Shown: positions 1 to 12,800 of the stretch, in pieces
How the letters are laid out: the number at the start of each line of letters is the position of its first letter
Position numbering within the stretch: the stretch's first letter is position 1
Assembly (NCBI GenBank): GCA_020698575.1
Contig: CM036257.1
Location: forward strand, 18,057,520 to 18,121,519
Direction: 5' to 3'
DNA: 64,000 bases
Source of the DNA: Bostrychus sinensis
Lineage: Eukaryota > Chordata > Actinopteri > Gobiiformes > Eleotridae
Notes under the pieces: generated by a model
The model's database searches: none
Told to the model about the DNA's origin: nothing
The model's input: the letters and a program-made list of their open reading frames with translations, nothing else
Position numbers and translations under genes: made by a program

Positions 1-27
1 ATTGATTTCCCTTTAGTCCCCCCCCAG

Positions 28-195
28 AGGAGCAGACAAATACTGTGGCTGGATCTCAGTATAGAGAACAACACAAGCCAAACTCTCAAAGCTATTTCAA
101 TGGGGTGTTACACAAACAAGCCCAAACTCTCAGTGGAGTTGAATCCATGGTGAGACAACTTAACCATGAGAAAAGACTGCTGGGGCAAACAGCAG
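28..195 (+). other. exon-like sequence on the opposite strand
   Basis: A pyrimidine-rich run and CAG acceptor (TTTAGTCCCCCCCCAG) are followed by 168 nt open in one frame, then an AG|GTATGC donor. Length and phase are symmetric (56 codons, phase 1 to 1). The frame reads for example SYFNGVLHKQAQTLSGVES, with heptad-like Leu/Val spacing. I do not recognise the protein. It lies in the syne1 intron after exon 67, on the other strand. It could be an exon of a nested gene, a pseudoexon or a repeat relic. Confidence 0.3.
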
Positions 196-374
196 GTATG
201 CACTTAGGCCGGCTATAATCCACCGTCATGGCTTTATTTACATCACGTGTCAAACTGATTTTATACATACCTGTAGTTTTAAGGCTACTGGTATGTATAC
301 AATTTATAAGACCTTTTCAGCTAAACTTTTTTTGACACATTAGCACATAAAACTGCCCTTTAAAAGTGAGTCAC

Positions 375-530
375 CTGTATGCTGAGCAGCAGGGAGTGGT
401 AGCGGGCTGTGAGCTGTGTGGCCGTAACACTGACGCGACTGCTGATGTAGGTTTCCTCTAAAACCTGCTGGGCCAGCGGAGAGAGGCCGTCCACTTCTTC
501 TTGTCGTGTTAGCACTGCCTCAAGACACCC
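375..530 (-). CDS. syne1: syne1 exon 67: last exon in the window
   Basis: 156 nt, phase 0 to 0. It includes EEVDGLSPLAQQVLEETYIS and TQLTARYHSLLLSIQ, aligned with human DEVEEVGARAQEILDESHVN and TQLTSRYQALLLQ. The GTGACT donor shows that the gene continues beyond the window's low end. Confidence 0.96.
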
Positions 531-3500
531 CTGCTCACAAGGGACACAAAAACATGTATAAATTAGCATAATTGTGCTGCATTATTCATGATGTAATTGT
601 CAGTTGACTTTCTGCAGTCAAAAGGTTAGAAATGTAAACAAACAGGAAAAAACAAGGAGAGACAAAACAGATCTTGAAAACAATGAGATATGAAGTACAG
701 AGTGTGTGTGCATGTGTCTATAAATCTCCCAGAGAATAATGCAGACTGTCTGACACTGTGACACTGACAGGAAGAGACTGCAAAGGGAGGAGGCCCATAG
801 GAACATTCCCAGTCTCCTGCTGCTTCACTTTGAACACATGCTGGGCCTCGATGGCACGTATAAATACTGAAATATGTGATTCATACTGTCAGACAATGGC
901 AAGTTCATAACCTTTCACTGTGAAAGATTTTTTAGCTTTAGATACATGTGACAGACTCATGGGAAAATCTATGCATGTACTGTATTTTTTATATTTGGAC
1001 GAAACAGAACTTTAACATTGGAGTAATTGTCCCACTAAAAATCTATTAATTGCAGTGATTTATCATGTATTTTAAGGCTTGGCCAGCGGACCTAAAACTT
1101 AAACTAAACTAAAAAAAACCTGCAAAAAAGCCTACTATACCGCTAATTCATTATTTATTCTGCTACAGTATAACTGGTTAATTAGAGTTTATTGGAAATG
1201 TACTAAAATGAATAAAACAGATTTAAATAACCTTGTCATATGTTATAGGTGTGGAGAACTACTCAGTTTTCTAACCTGAAGTTTCTTGAGCTGAACCTCC
1301 TTGGTCCCTCTGTCTGACCTTCGATGACTCCTGATGTTTGCCATCTTCTCCATCTCCTCGAGCCAGTGGGCCAGACTTAGAAACTTCTGCCCCATTTGTC
1401 TCACTCGAGACAGGGTAGCACTAAGCTGGGTCTGGGTCTCCTCCAGTCGGCCCTGATAGACCCCCCACTCTCTCTGAGCCGTGTCCAGAGCCCGGTCCTC
1501 GATCTGTGGGACGCCCCAAGGAATAACCCGCTCTCTACTGGTCAGCACAGAGGAGAGCAATGACTGACCCTTTGAACAACGCTCCTGTAAAGTCTGTAAA
1601 AGAAATGAGAAGCAGCATTAGAAACTGCTTTCAGTGGTTGGCCTTTTCTGATGTTTGAGCCAAAGCTGAAATTAAAAATGGACAGATGCCAGTTAGCTAA
1701 TAAGTAATAGACTTCTTCTCTTCTCTAGGCTTTTTCTTCTTGGTTTCCCACAGCAAATCATCTGCCTCAAATAGTGCATAGATTTGAATAATGATTTTGG
1801 ATGGGTTTTCAAGCAAAATGCCCTTCATGACACAAACCTCGCCATTTATCCAGGCTTGGGACTGGCACAAAAAGTGCTGATTTGTGACCCCTGCGCCTGG
1901 ATTAATAAGTCTATTAGACTTATTATAGTTAAATATATTGAAGGTGTTGCAAAATTAATTTACGGCAAGTATCTGTATCCTGTCTTATGCCTATGTTTTT
2001 TATTAAAAGAAGAGATTCTCATCTGGTGAATTAGGTCACAGGGAAGTTTAACTCAGTTTTTTTGAAGCCTAAATGTTGTTTTAATTATGAAGAACGGTTA
2101 ATCAGATATTACAATAACTCTCCATCTGAGCTACGCAATTTTGTTGTACATCTTGTGTGTATATTGACAAATAAAGCATTTACCTTTACAATATATGTGA
2201 AATAAAAACTCTAGTACAAAAGACAAAAACTCAGATCGTAGTGTGTCACAAAATCAGGGAAATAAAACAGGTTCCAAGTTGAGACCTAGTGTAGCTAAAG
2301 ACATTTTGTCCATTTTTATATGTTGTCTACAGGCCACATGAATGATTAACATTATCTATACACCATTGCAGTTTACCTGTAGCTGTTGTAGTGTGCTCTC
2401 CAGAGTATCCACACTTCCTTCTGGATGGGACAGTGACACTAGAGTGGCCTGCTCCTGCTCCAGCCAGTCCTCAAATACATGCAATGCTCTCTGATACTCC
2501 TGATGGACCAGCACCAGCCCTTTGGCCTTACTCACGGCATTCTGCAAAAAAATAAAATGCTTTTATTCCACAAAAATAACTGTTTCTATATAACATGTAA
2601 AACTGCTTTCACAACACTGGCTTATTTTGTATTCATTTATTATGCAAAAGAGAAAAGCATGTTGTGGATATATACCTTGGCTTTTTCCTTGAGGGTGTTG
2701 TAGCGAGACTGTAGCTGCTGCACCTCCTGCTGAGTATTATAGTGTTCGGCCATATTGGATCCCTTTGCGGCAATGGTTTCCAGAGGACTGCTGTGACTCA
2801 ATACTTCTTCATAGAGAAGCTGGAATATTGTAAGAGATTGTGTAAGGCATGGCAAAGTTAAAATAAGTCAATTCAAAAACATCAAATAGAGCTCATGTGT
2901 TATCACCCTAAAATAAAATTAAAAAAAAACTTTATTATGGGAAAGAATTTAGTACCTTGGTCTTCCCCAGGTTTGCAGTCTTGTCTCTCATCTCTGAATA
3001 CTGTCTGTCCGAGCAGCTGAGTGTCTCCTCCACTCGGTCCATCCACAGCACAAACTGACCGACGTCCTCTTGATAGCTCGTCCACTGCGACAGAGCCCCC
3101 TCTAGCTGACTGTTGGTTCAAAAAAACACGTTACCATCAAACCTAATTGTCCCTGTAAAGTTTCAACCAGCGTAAATCTATGAACTGGATCCAGACACTT
3201 CCCAGTCCCATTTATCAGTTAATTGACAGACAACCTTTTGCACTGGATGGAGGCGGAGAGCAGGGAGTCCCATGAGTCCTTGAGGTCCTGGATCTGTTTG
3301 CGAATGACTGGGACCCCCTCAGCCGAAGTATTTCTCTGAACTGCCTCTCCTCTTGTTAGCAGCATTTTTAGTTGGATCTCCCTTTCTTGACGAGCAGCCA
3401 ACAAAGCCTGCAGACAAAGATGAAAAAAAAAAAGTCTACAATGAGGAATCTCCTCCCAGCAAACAAAGAGAACAAATACTAGGGAAAAACAATGCATGCT

Positions 3501-6500
3501 GTTATGTGTCTAAATCAATGTAGTCCTCAATAAATCTGACATCTGTCTTGTCTGTACTTACTTCCAGCTGTATCATCCGGTCCTCTAGCACGCTCTTGTC
3601 TGTGGTGGGGGACACGCAGGAGTTGAGGACCCTCTGAGCCTCACACACCCAGTCCTGGAGCTCTTTTAAACCCTGAGAGAAAAGGCGATGTTCCCCAACG
3701 ATCCGTTCAATCCTGGAGGCCTTATCCTTTTGGAACAGCGAAAGGACATACCAAATATACTCAGCAGGTCCAATAAAGAGCAGGTATTACCCAAGTCTGA
3801 TCAGTGATTTTGACATATCCCTCTTTATGCAAGGTCTCTGGACAGTAAACATAATTGATATCTTTCAAAGATTTAGATAAATGTTTTAGCTTCATGGTTC
3901 TGCCTCTGTGGATTTGAGTTGATTTTCCAGGAGGACAAAGGTGCTTCTAAACTGAATGCCTAAATGTAGTGGTGATAAAAAAAAAAAAAAAAAAAAAAAA
4001 AGGTAAATAAAACATTTTTATTGTTCATACATTGCTGTCCTCATTTGAATCGCTGTCTTGTGTTTCTTACTTGAGGACATCTCTAGGGATTTTTCCGTTT
4101 CTACACACAGGAACAAATACACACACTGTTTGCAGTCAGCACTCACATATCTTTAACATCAGAGGAACTGTCTGCTTGAGGAAGGCAGACTTACAATAAC
4201 TGTCTACAAGTGGTAATTTTAAACGATTTTGCTTCATGTCTGGTGCAGGAAGAAGCACTAAAAATAGCAGCTCTAGCAGTGAACAGGCAAAGTAAATAAA
4301 TCCCATTAATCAGTGTTGGGCTACTCCCATTGTTCTGTGGTAAAAGAAAAGTGCTTGTGTGGTCAATGTTATATTTTGGTCGTATTAAATGAATCACTAC
4401 ATGTGTGGCCGATCTAATGAGAACTTCAAAAAGGTCAGATTCTCCAGCACTGACACAGCTCTGGCATTTCAAACATGCTTCTTGAAGTAAAGGTAAACCA
4501 CAGAGTCTTGGCCTTTTTATATTGAGGAACTTTTGTAAAGTAAACATATTGTATTGCAAAAATTACTGCAGATGTTGACACTTTCTTGTTCTTTACAACC
4601 TTGTGGCTAGGTAACATGACTGATATGTCTTTGAATAATCCTAAACAAGAGAAAAATGAAACAACCTGCCATGACAAAAGGGTACATGGCTTCCTTTAAG
4701 ACATACATTAATCATGCTTGACACATACTTAGCATGTTCCATTGATTTATCTTCTTACGCTTATTTTGTTTTGAGGCAGTGGATGGCTGCAGCCTGTCCC
4801 AGCAACTATGGGCCTTAGGCGGGGTTCACTGTAGACAATGGCCAAGGCAGCCACAGAGACATACACTGACAGACACCCATTCACTTTCACATTTATTCAC
4901 TAGCGGTTATTTAGAGTCACTAATTCACCTGCACATGCATGTCTTTGAACAGTAAGATGAAGATGAACAGAACTTATAGTAACACAAGAACGACATGCAG
5001 AGTCCACTCAATATTTTCCAACATTTATATTAATTAGACAAAGAGATACAGCAGAGGGTTACACAGTGAAAGCAGTGATACCTTGGTCAAGTTGCTTAGT
5101 GCAAGGTATTGTGCTGACAGCTGGGACACGCGATGGACAAAGCCCTTGCCAGCGGCCTGTCCCTCCCAGAGACGATGAGCGCTTTCCCTTAGCCTCGCCA
5201 GCTCTGCCTCCCGACCGGACATCTCCTCCAGCACGCACTGAGCCAGCGGCAAGCACATAAAGAAAAAGATGAAGAAGTGAATGATGAAATAAAGCGTGAT
5301 AGGATTCAGGCGAGACAGGAGAGATGGATTAAAATGAAAGAAATGGAACACAAGATAGAGGATAGTTATGGGTAAGCACCAGAAACAATGGCGTCAGGGG
5401 GAATATGAAAGAATAAAGTAATATTGTGAAGGTCGTGAAGAAAGGCAGAGGGCCCAGAGAAAAGATGCAGAAGGTTGACATGTAACAAAAGCAATAATAG
5501 GACACAATAAACCACAACATTACAGGTAATGTCAGTGTTTAAAGACAAAACTTCAATTAGCCACAAAAACAAAAAAGGTCTGGTAAATGATAGTAAAAGC
5601 CAGCAGATTATCATTTTGCCAACACAGGTCCATGCACTAAAGCTTGTATTGTACTGTATTGTATTTCAGGTGCTGGGGGAGACATGTAATTGCTCGCAGT
5701 CTCAGACAAAAGACAACAAGGAGAAGTGCTACAGCGGGTGACAGGGTAAATACAAAAATAGCAACAATGATAAGCACTGAGCTTTGAGATGGGCTTGATA
5801 TATTTTTTTCTTTTGTCAGTTTTATCTTTTTAACGCTCAGCGCCTCTTCTCTTTTTGTCTCTGTCAGACATGGCACAGGCTGTTATCACATCCTGAAAAG
5901 GGCCTTTTAGCCACGCAGCGCTTCAGCTGTGACAGACGGAGAATTAATTAGATTTCTGGACTTTTCCTCTGACTATTGTGTCAGGACGTTGCTCCATTTT
6001 GATCCAGTGGTGCTCAACAAATGTAATTCGGTGCTCTTCTTTTCTCCCATGATTTGAGATTGTACTTAAGGGAGGGTTATCTGATGAAGAGCTTCAGACA
6101 CAGTGCCTACTTAGTGAGTCAGGGAAAATATGCCTAATGTTTAATTTGGGAAAGGATTTACTTGTGCAAGGCATAAAACTGTGAAAATGTCTTTGGCAGG
6201 AGGTAGTAAAAGGCATCTAAAATCAAAGTATGCATAGGCTCTACTAAGACAACTACAAATGTCTGTGATGTTACCCATTAAACCATAAGGTCCACGGTAC
6301 CTGTAGCTTGCTGAGCTCCTCTTTCTTTGCAGACAGATCATGGAGGCGTGCGCTGCTCTCCTGGACTCTGACTTCTGTGTTGTTCAGCCAGTCCTGCAGA
6401 GGCTCTGCACTGGCCTCAAACTCTGTCATCTGAGTCTGCAGGTTCTGGGGAGTACAGTGAAATACCTCTTAATACACTGAATACATAACACAACTGTAAC

Positions 6501-9500
6501 TTCAATACATTGTTTTTACTGCATATTCTGTGGGAGGCACTAAGACCTGGATGAATCACAACATTCACAGACAGACTGAGCAAGCTCCTGATATTCAGCT
6601 GTTATATAAAAACTAAAAGCCTGTGATTACTTTGTAAACTTCTATAGACATAATATTTTCGCCTCTCTTCTTAAAAAAACTAAACAAAAAAACACTTATA
6701 TAACACTTACAGTTATAGAATGGGTCACAAGCTAGTACGACTAACTTTAATAGTAGGCATAGCTCAAGTAGTGCTGTATACTATATACATAAGTAGTGTG
6801 ACATAATTTAATGTGACTATGGCTGATAAATAAGTAAGCAGTTAACCAACCTTGAGAGCATCTTCCCTCATTTGTAAGTTATTCATCAGGCTCTTCCAGT
6901 CGTCCCTTGTGCTCTCCACCTTGGCCTTGATCCCCTCCACTCTGTCTTTGGACACCACAGCCATGAGCAGTTCCCCGCTGGCCCCTACTGTACTCAGCCT
7001 GGCCTGACCATGCTCCCTGTCACTCAGGAACTCCTTCGGGGACAGAAGGACAAAGGAACCATCACAGTTTAGCACCGACACTCACAAAAGGACTATAGTG
7101 AGAAAGTGACAAGGGGGTAGTAAATGGACTAAATGACGACCATAAACGTCACTAAAATCTGTAAGACTTTAGAATAACTCTCCACAATTCAATTCTAAAC
7201 CACTTATTAATATGTTAATAACAATATTTTAACAGTTTGTCAATACTGAATAAACTTTATATACTTACTAATGCTTAATAGTCTGAGTTATTCATAAGTA
7301 TTACCCTAAAATCTTATCCTATACTACCATTTTTAGCGTAAACTGTCAAAAGCAGTTATTAACAGCAAGCCAAGTCCATATATGCTGGCACCGAAACAGA
7401 AAAGCTTGACCCCGAGAAGCCGACAGGGAAAGTCAGTTTGCCTGGAACATGTTGGGTTTTTACATTGCTTGTTTCTAGCCTCCCACAGAAATGTATAAGC
7501 AGCCCACGCCCACTGCCCCCTCCCTCTGAGCTGAGCCGATGACAGTAACGCAGCAGGGACCACTCCACCATCTGTGCAGTCAGCACATCACTTAGACACG
7601 CCGCAGACTCTACACACACACTGGTGTTAAGTGAAGCTACGTACAAATAAAACAACGTCTGCATCTTCTACAGTACATTCTTCATCATTCTTTTGTCTCT
7701 TTATCCTCTCAGTGTGTTCTCCTTCATTGACTCTTTTTCACACTTACTCCCGTCCTCCCGCTGCTAGTGTAACTGTATACCACCAATTAAGCGTGACACA
7801 ATGGTTACCCCCGGCCCCTCCCACTCCGACCCTCCTGGAGGTCAGCCATGTGGAAACATTGTTCCACATTCCTCACCAAGTCAATAATAAATAAAACATG
7901 CCCGCCTCTGTATTTCTGAACCACTCCACTTCACTGCCATACAATTTATGACACTACCTCTCATCCTCAGACTTTTTGGGACGCTAGTTAAACACTCCAG
8001 CAAAGTGTTTCCATTTTTTGACATATTTTAGTGAAACTGAAAAAAGTAGCCTGTTGTCCTTTGACACACTGACTGAGTCTTGTTGGTGACAATCTGACAA
8101 GAAAACACAAATTTATGTATGGTAGCCCACAATATTCACTGAGCTAAGACTGGAGGCACTGGACTTAAATTAATTCTGTCTTTGAGTGTGAATTTAGCAT
8201 CTTTACTATTTATTCTCTGCTAAAGGCTTAACGCCAGTCATTTGGTGGTTATGTAGTGGAGGGTATGGTCAGATGTTTAAGAAGGTAATTAACTGTCTAG
8301 TGCTGGGACGTCTACCTTAACAGACAACCTGACTCTCAGCCAGGGCCCTGGGGTGCACTAAAGAGGCTGCCAGACCTACACCTGCCAGCTTCTCACCAAA
8401 AACACTTCATAGAAAGAGAAACACACATCGCTTTTATGCAGAGAAACTGTGCTGCTGAGCTTTCTCTTATCCCATTTGGCCATGTGCCCTTTTTCAGCTT
8501 ATCCAGCCTAGGGCAGCCCCACCACTCTAACATACCCACCGGAGGACACTCAACAGTGGGCATGTCAATACAGACATCCCCTTGAGCAATCTATGCTAAG
8601 CAGATTGATTCTACAAGTATTAAGACATTTTACTTAAAGGTATTTTCTTTGTGCTGGAAATCTGTCTTAGTGGGACATTTTAATAGAAATCTTCTTTTCT
8701 TGCGACTTTTTCCTCCCAGGATCACCGCAGCATAATCCATTGGCATAGCTTCTACACTAGATGCCCTTCTTGACCCACTCACTTAACTCCCTGTGACTGT
8801 GTTACATAATAGATAATAAAAAAAGAATAAACTGCATGTCTAAAATTACATGCGGATGATACAAAAACCCAGACACATAGACTTAGTAATTTAATCAGTG
8901 TAAATAGATGCTCACTTGGATCCTTTGTAAGGCAGTGGAGGCCTCGGCGACACTTTGTGGCACATCAAAGCATTTGGCGGTGCTGATTTTGGCGTTGACC
9001 AACCATTGCTGGAAGTCTCTGAGCGCTGCCCTGAACCTCTGCTCCAACAAGCGCTCCTTGTTTTGACACTCCCTGGATGCACGCAGACTCAAGCTGATGG
9101 AGAGGAACAAAAACACCCATTAAGAATGATAGGATGACACAAACATTTGCTCTTACTACACAATGCTGTATATCTCCCATGTGTTAATCCAAAAAGAGAT
9201 TGTGCAAATGCTGAGATACTGCACAAATGACAGAGGAGGCAGGGACACAGGGACCTGAGAGATGAGCAGGAATGGGAACTGGGCAGGTGGAGAAATGGCA
9301 AAGTGGGTGAAGTGGAAGGAATCAACGTTGGGGCAAACAGTGAGAGAGTGGGGGATGGTATGTGGGGTACAGCATGTGATGGGGGTTGAGAACGAACATA
9401 TGAGTGAGGCGAGAGTTCATAAGGGCAACAAGATGGACACAACTAGACATGACAGGCTGAGGCTGTGGGAGAAAAGTGAGACAGACATATACTCATAGAC

Positions 9501-9793
9501 CTTTACATACAGTTGTGGTACCATTTCTTATTTAAGGCAGTTTATTTTGTTTTTCATGTGGATTTCAGCTTCAAATAAACTGTACTAAAACAAAGACTTT
9601 AGCTCTAAAACGGTTACCACAAGATGAATTTCCAGCTCATTCTCATGTAATAAATAAACTTCCTCTTTTGCTGGTGCCTTATAACATTGTATGAGGAATG
9701 TTGACATAAGGCTTTTGCAATGAACGATGCTTATTGTTTTAACAACCAGTAACAACATACTTATCTCACTACATCTACAGAATATATAATAAT

Positions 9794-9826
<33 letters not shown>

Positions 9827-12800
9827 AATAATAATGTATTTGTCTTATATAGTGCTTTTCTAGAGAATCAGATATATTCACTCCTCAGTCACCCTCAGTG
9901 GTGATGAGCTTGTTCTGTTGCCACAGCTGCCCTGGGGCAGACTGACAGAGACATGGCTTTCAATCTCCGACCATTAACAAACACAGTCACGCTGACACAT
10001 TGATACAAGCAAGGTGGGTGAAGTGCCTTGCTCAGTGACACAACAATGGTATTTCAGTAGCAGGGATTGAACCGCCATCCTTTGTGTTACTGGGCGAAGG
10101 TCTTTACCGACTGAGCTACTATCGCTCCAATATCAGTTATTATCACAAATGTATTGAAGCATCAATTCCAGTATCTATTTGGAGTGCAAGGTCTTAGAGT
10201 CAGTCTTCATTCCTTTCTTCCTTTCCTGTCAAAGGTCTAGCATACTGAATGGGCATGTACAGAGGGTAAACTGGCTTGTGAACCCTTGTGTTTTTAGAGC
10301 CAGCGTTTCTTTATATTTTATTTAGCTTTTCATCTGCACAGAGTTTTTCAGAAATTGCCATATTTAACATAGAATGTTTTGTCAATATTGTTCAGCCCTG
10401 CCCCAAGACCCTTTTTTGTAACCCCTTATTTGCTCCAGACTTTGGTAGCAAAGTTTTTTAATAATACATTTTTATGGTCTCATCCACAACCCAACTACCT
10501 ACTGTGTCAAAATCCAGAAATGTGAGACTGACCTACTGACCTATTTTAGGCAGGAGCAAACAGTAATATATTAAAATACCATGGCAAAAATGCAGATGGC
10601 AACTGAATTCACACTGGGTTGAAGGTTAAAGGTCAACAGTGAAGGTCAAATGAGGGCTGAAGGAGTGATGTGATGGAAAGGATGACAGTGAGAAAACAAG
10701 GTGTACAGCCGTTTTAGCAGGAGTTACTGTCCAAAGGGAGGCATGAATAAAAACAACACCGTCTTCTACCAGCGCTCACCTAAACACACACATCTCCACA
10801 CATACACCCCTGAGTTTTAATGAAGCGATGAGGGCATGAAAGGGTAACAAGCCGAGGATCGCACTGGGAATAGAAGAAGCACTTTTTTCTGCTGTGACAG
10901 ACAAAATCTGGCATGTGCTAAGAAGTAAAAGGAGGAGATACAGCCCCTTTTCTTCCCTGATTCTTGTCTTCTCAGTTTTAATGCAGGACAGGTGCAAAGA
11001 ACAAGCAGCCAAATCTATGAAAGAATGAAGGTTCTCCCAAACAAGGCCAATTACTGCCAAATCTAGCAACCTGGCTTGACTTAAGTTAATTGTCAATAAA
11101 TGTTGCTATGTGTATCTCAAATCAGCAAGTTTCACTCATGAAAATGCAATGACTAGGTAACTACTAGTAGTAAGCATTATTGTGTATGCAAAATAAGTTG
11201 AATAAGCATTTGAAATTTATTGTGTAGTTGTTTTGGAGGGGGCTTTGCATGGTCTGTAAACAAATAACCACTAAATGAATGCAGGCCCAGAGGAAGGCAA
11301 TTAGTGCAATGTAAGTAGACTCAAGCATGTAGCACAAAAGCATGATTAAAATACTATTCTAATGGCTTTAATTTTCTTGGGTTTTCCACATACGCCTGCA
11401 ATGAAATTAAACAGAAGAAGGGTTGTACACTACAATAATGTAAAGCAGTTGTTGCATGGGAGCATGACATCCTTCTCCTTAGCAACTGGTGCCCGTGCAC
11501 TGCAGCTCTGTCACCTCTGACCTTTGTCTGGTCGACACAACTCTTTGAAGAGGCAGACACAAGCAGCCAGTAAATCAGACTGCCCTGCCCTATTTAGAGA
11601 GAGTGTTTTCCTTCCCCTGTTGTGATTTGGGTAATTACTCGCTGTGTTTATAAATGAATGGGGATGTGCGCTCTGCAAGATCCAATTATGTGGAATACAA
11701 TTCAAAATATAGCGGTAATAAAAGTGACAATATTTCTAGAGAGATGCTGATGTACTATACATTGAATGCTGAATGACTACTATCAAACTATTAAAAAAAC
11801 ACATCTTTGACATTAGTTTAATTTTCATTATTAGGTGACGAATCAGGCATACTGAAATGTATATGCAACTGTTTAATGTTTAATGTAGATCTTAGATAAT
11901 GTAGAGGCTCCTGTCACATTTGTGTCAGACTGAAGGCAACTAACCTGATTGGAGAGTTTAATGTACCAGAATATAGTACTTTTATACTACTATTAGGTTA
12001 GGTAATTAGGTAAATCCCATACACAAACCACTTATAAGAAGTTACCTGTATCGAAGCAATGGCAGGTTTTAAAGTAATGGCAACAGTGTAATTTGTCGTC
12101 AAATCTAAAATATCTCCTGTAAGATGTTCAGTGGAAGTTTAAAACTGCCACATCTCTCAATCTCGTGTTAGTTGTAGCCTATCAGTACAAAAGAATAATG
12201 TAACTGCAATGCAAACATAATTATAATAGTAAATCATTTTAGGATACGATTGCATACCCTTAAATCTTCCTGTAATTTTAGTGCCTGTCATTTTCAATGA
12301 AAATCATAGATTTTATTTAAAACAAGTGCAAAAGCATAATTGCACTGTATATGATATGGACATAAACCAGACATGAGTATTGCCAAAATGCACTGCACAG
12401 AAGTAAAACCACAGAGCTCACCTGTTGTGCTGCTTGATAAGTGCAGTCACTCGGTCCGACTGGGAGCCTATGTCTCTGGAGTATCGTACCAGGTCGTTGA
12501 GTTGGCTTTTCAACTTCTCTGCCATGGGCTCGGCGCTCTGCAAGCCCTCAAGTAGTTCCTAAACAACACACAAAACATACACAAGTTGTCAAGAAGAGAT
12601 GAACAACCAATGGATCTACATGACACCGACGGATATTCCTACAAGCACCCCCACCCTCCTCTCTCTCACACACATACACACATTCACAGCGACATACTCA
12701 CAGCTCGCCTTGTACAATAGCATTTCTGTTCCTCTTCGGTGACAGGAAGAAGCTGTGGATAACGCTCTCCCGCTCACATACTGCAGCCAAACACTAACGA

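Noticed and set aside
10054..10128. tRNA gene
   Set aside because: A and B boxes are present but the cloverleaf is degenerate and continues into a SINE body and tail, so it is a SINE head.
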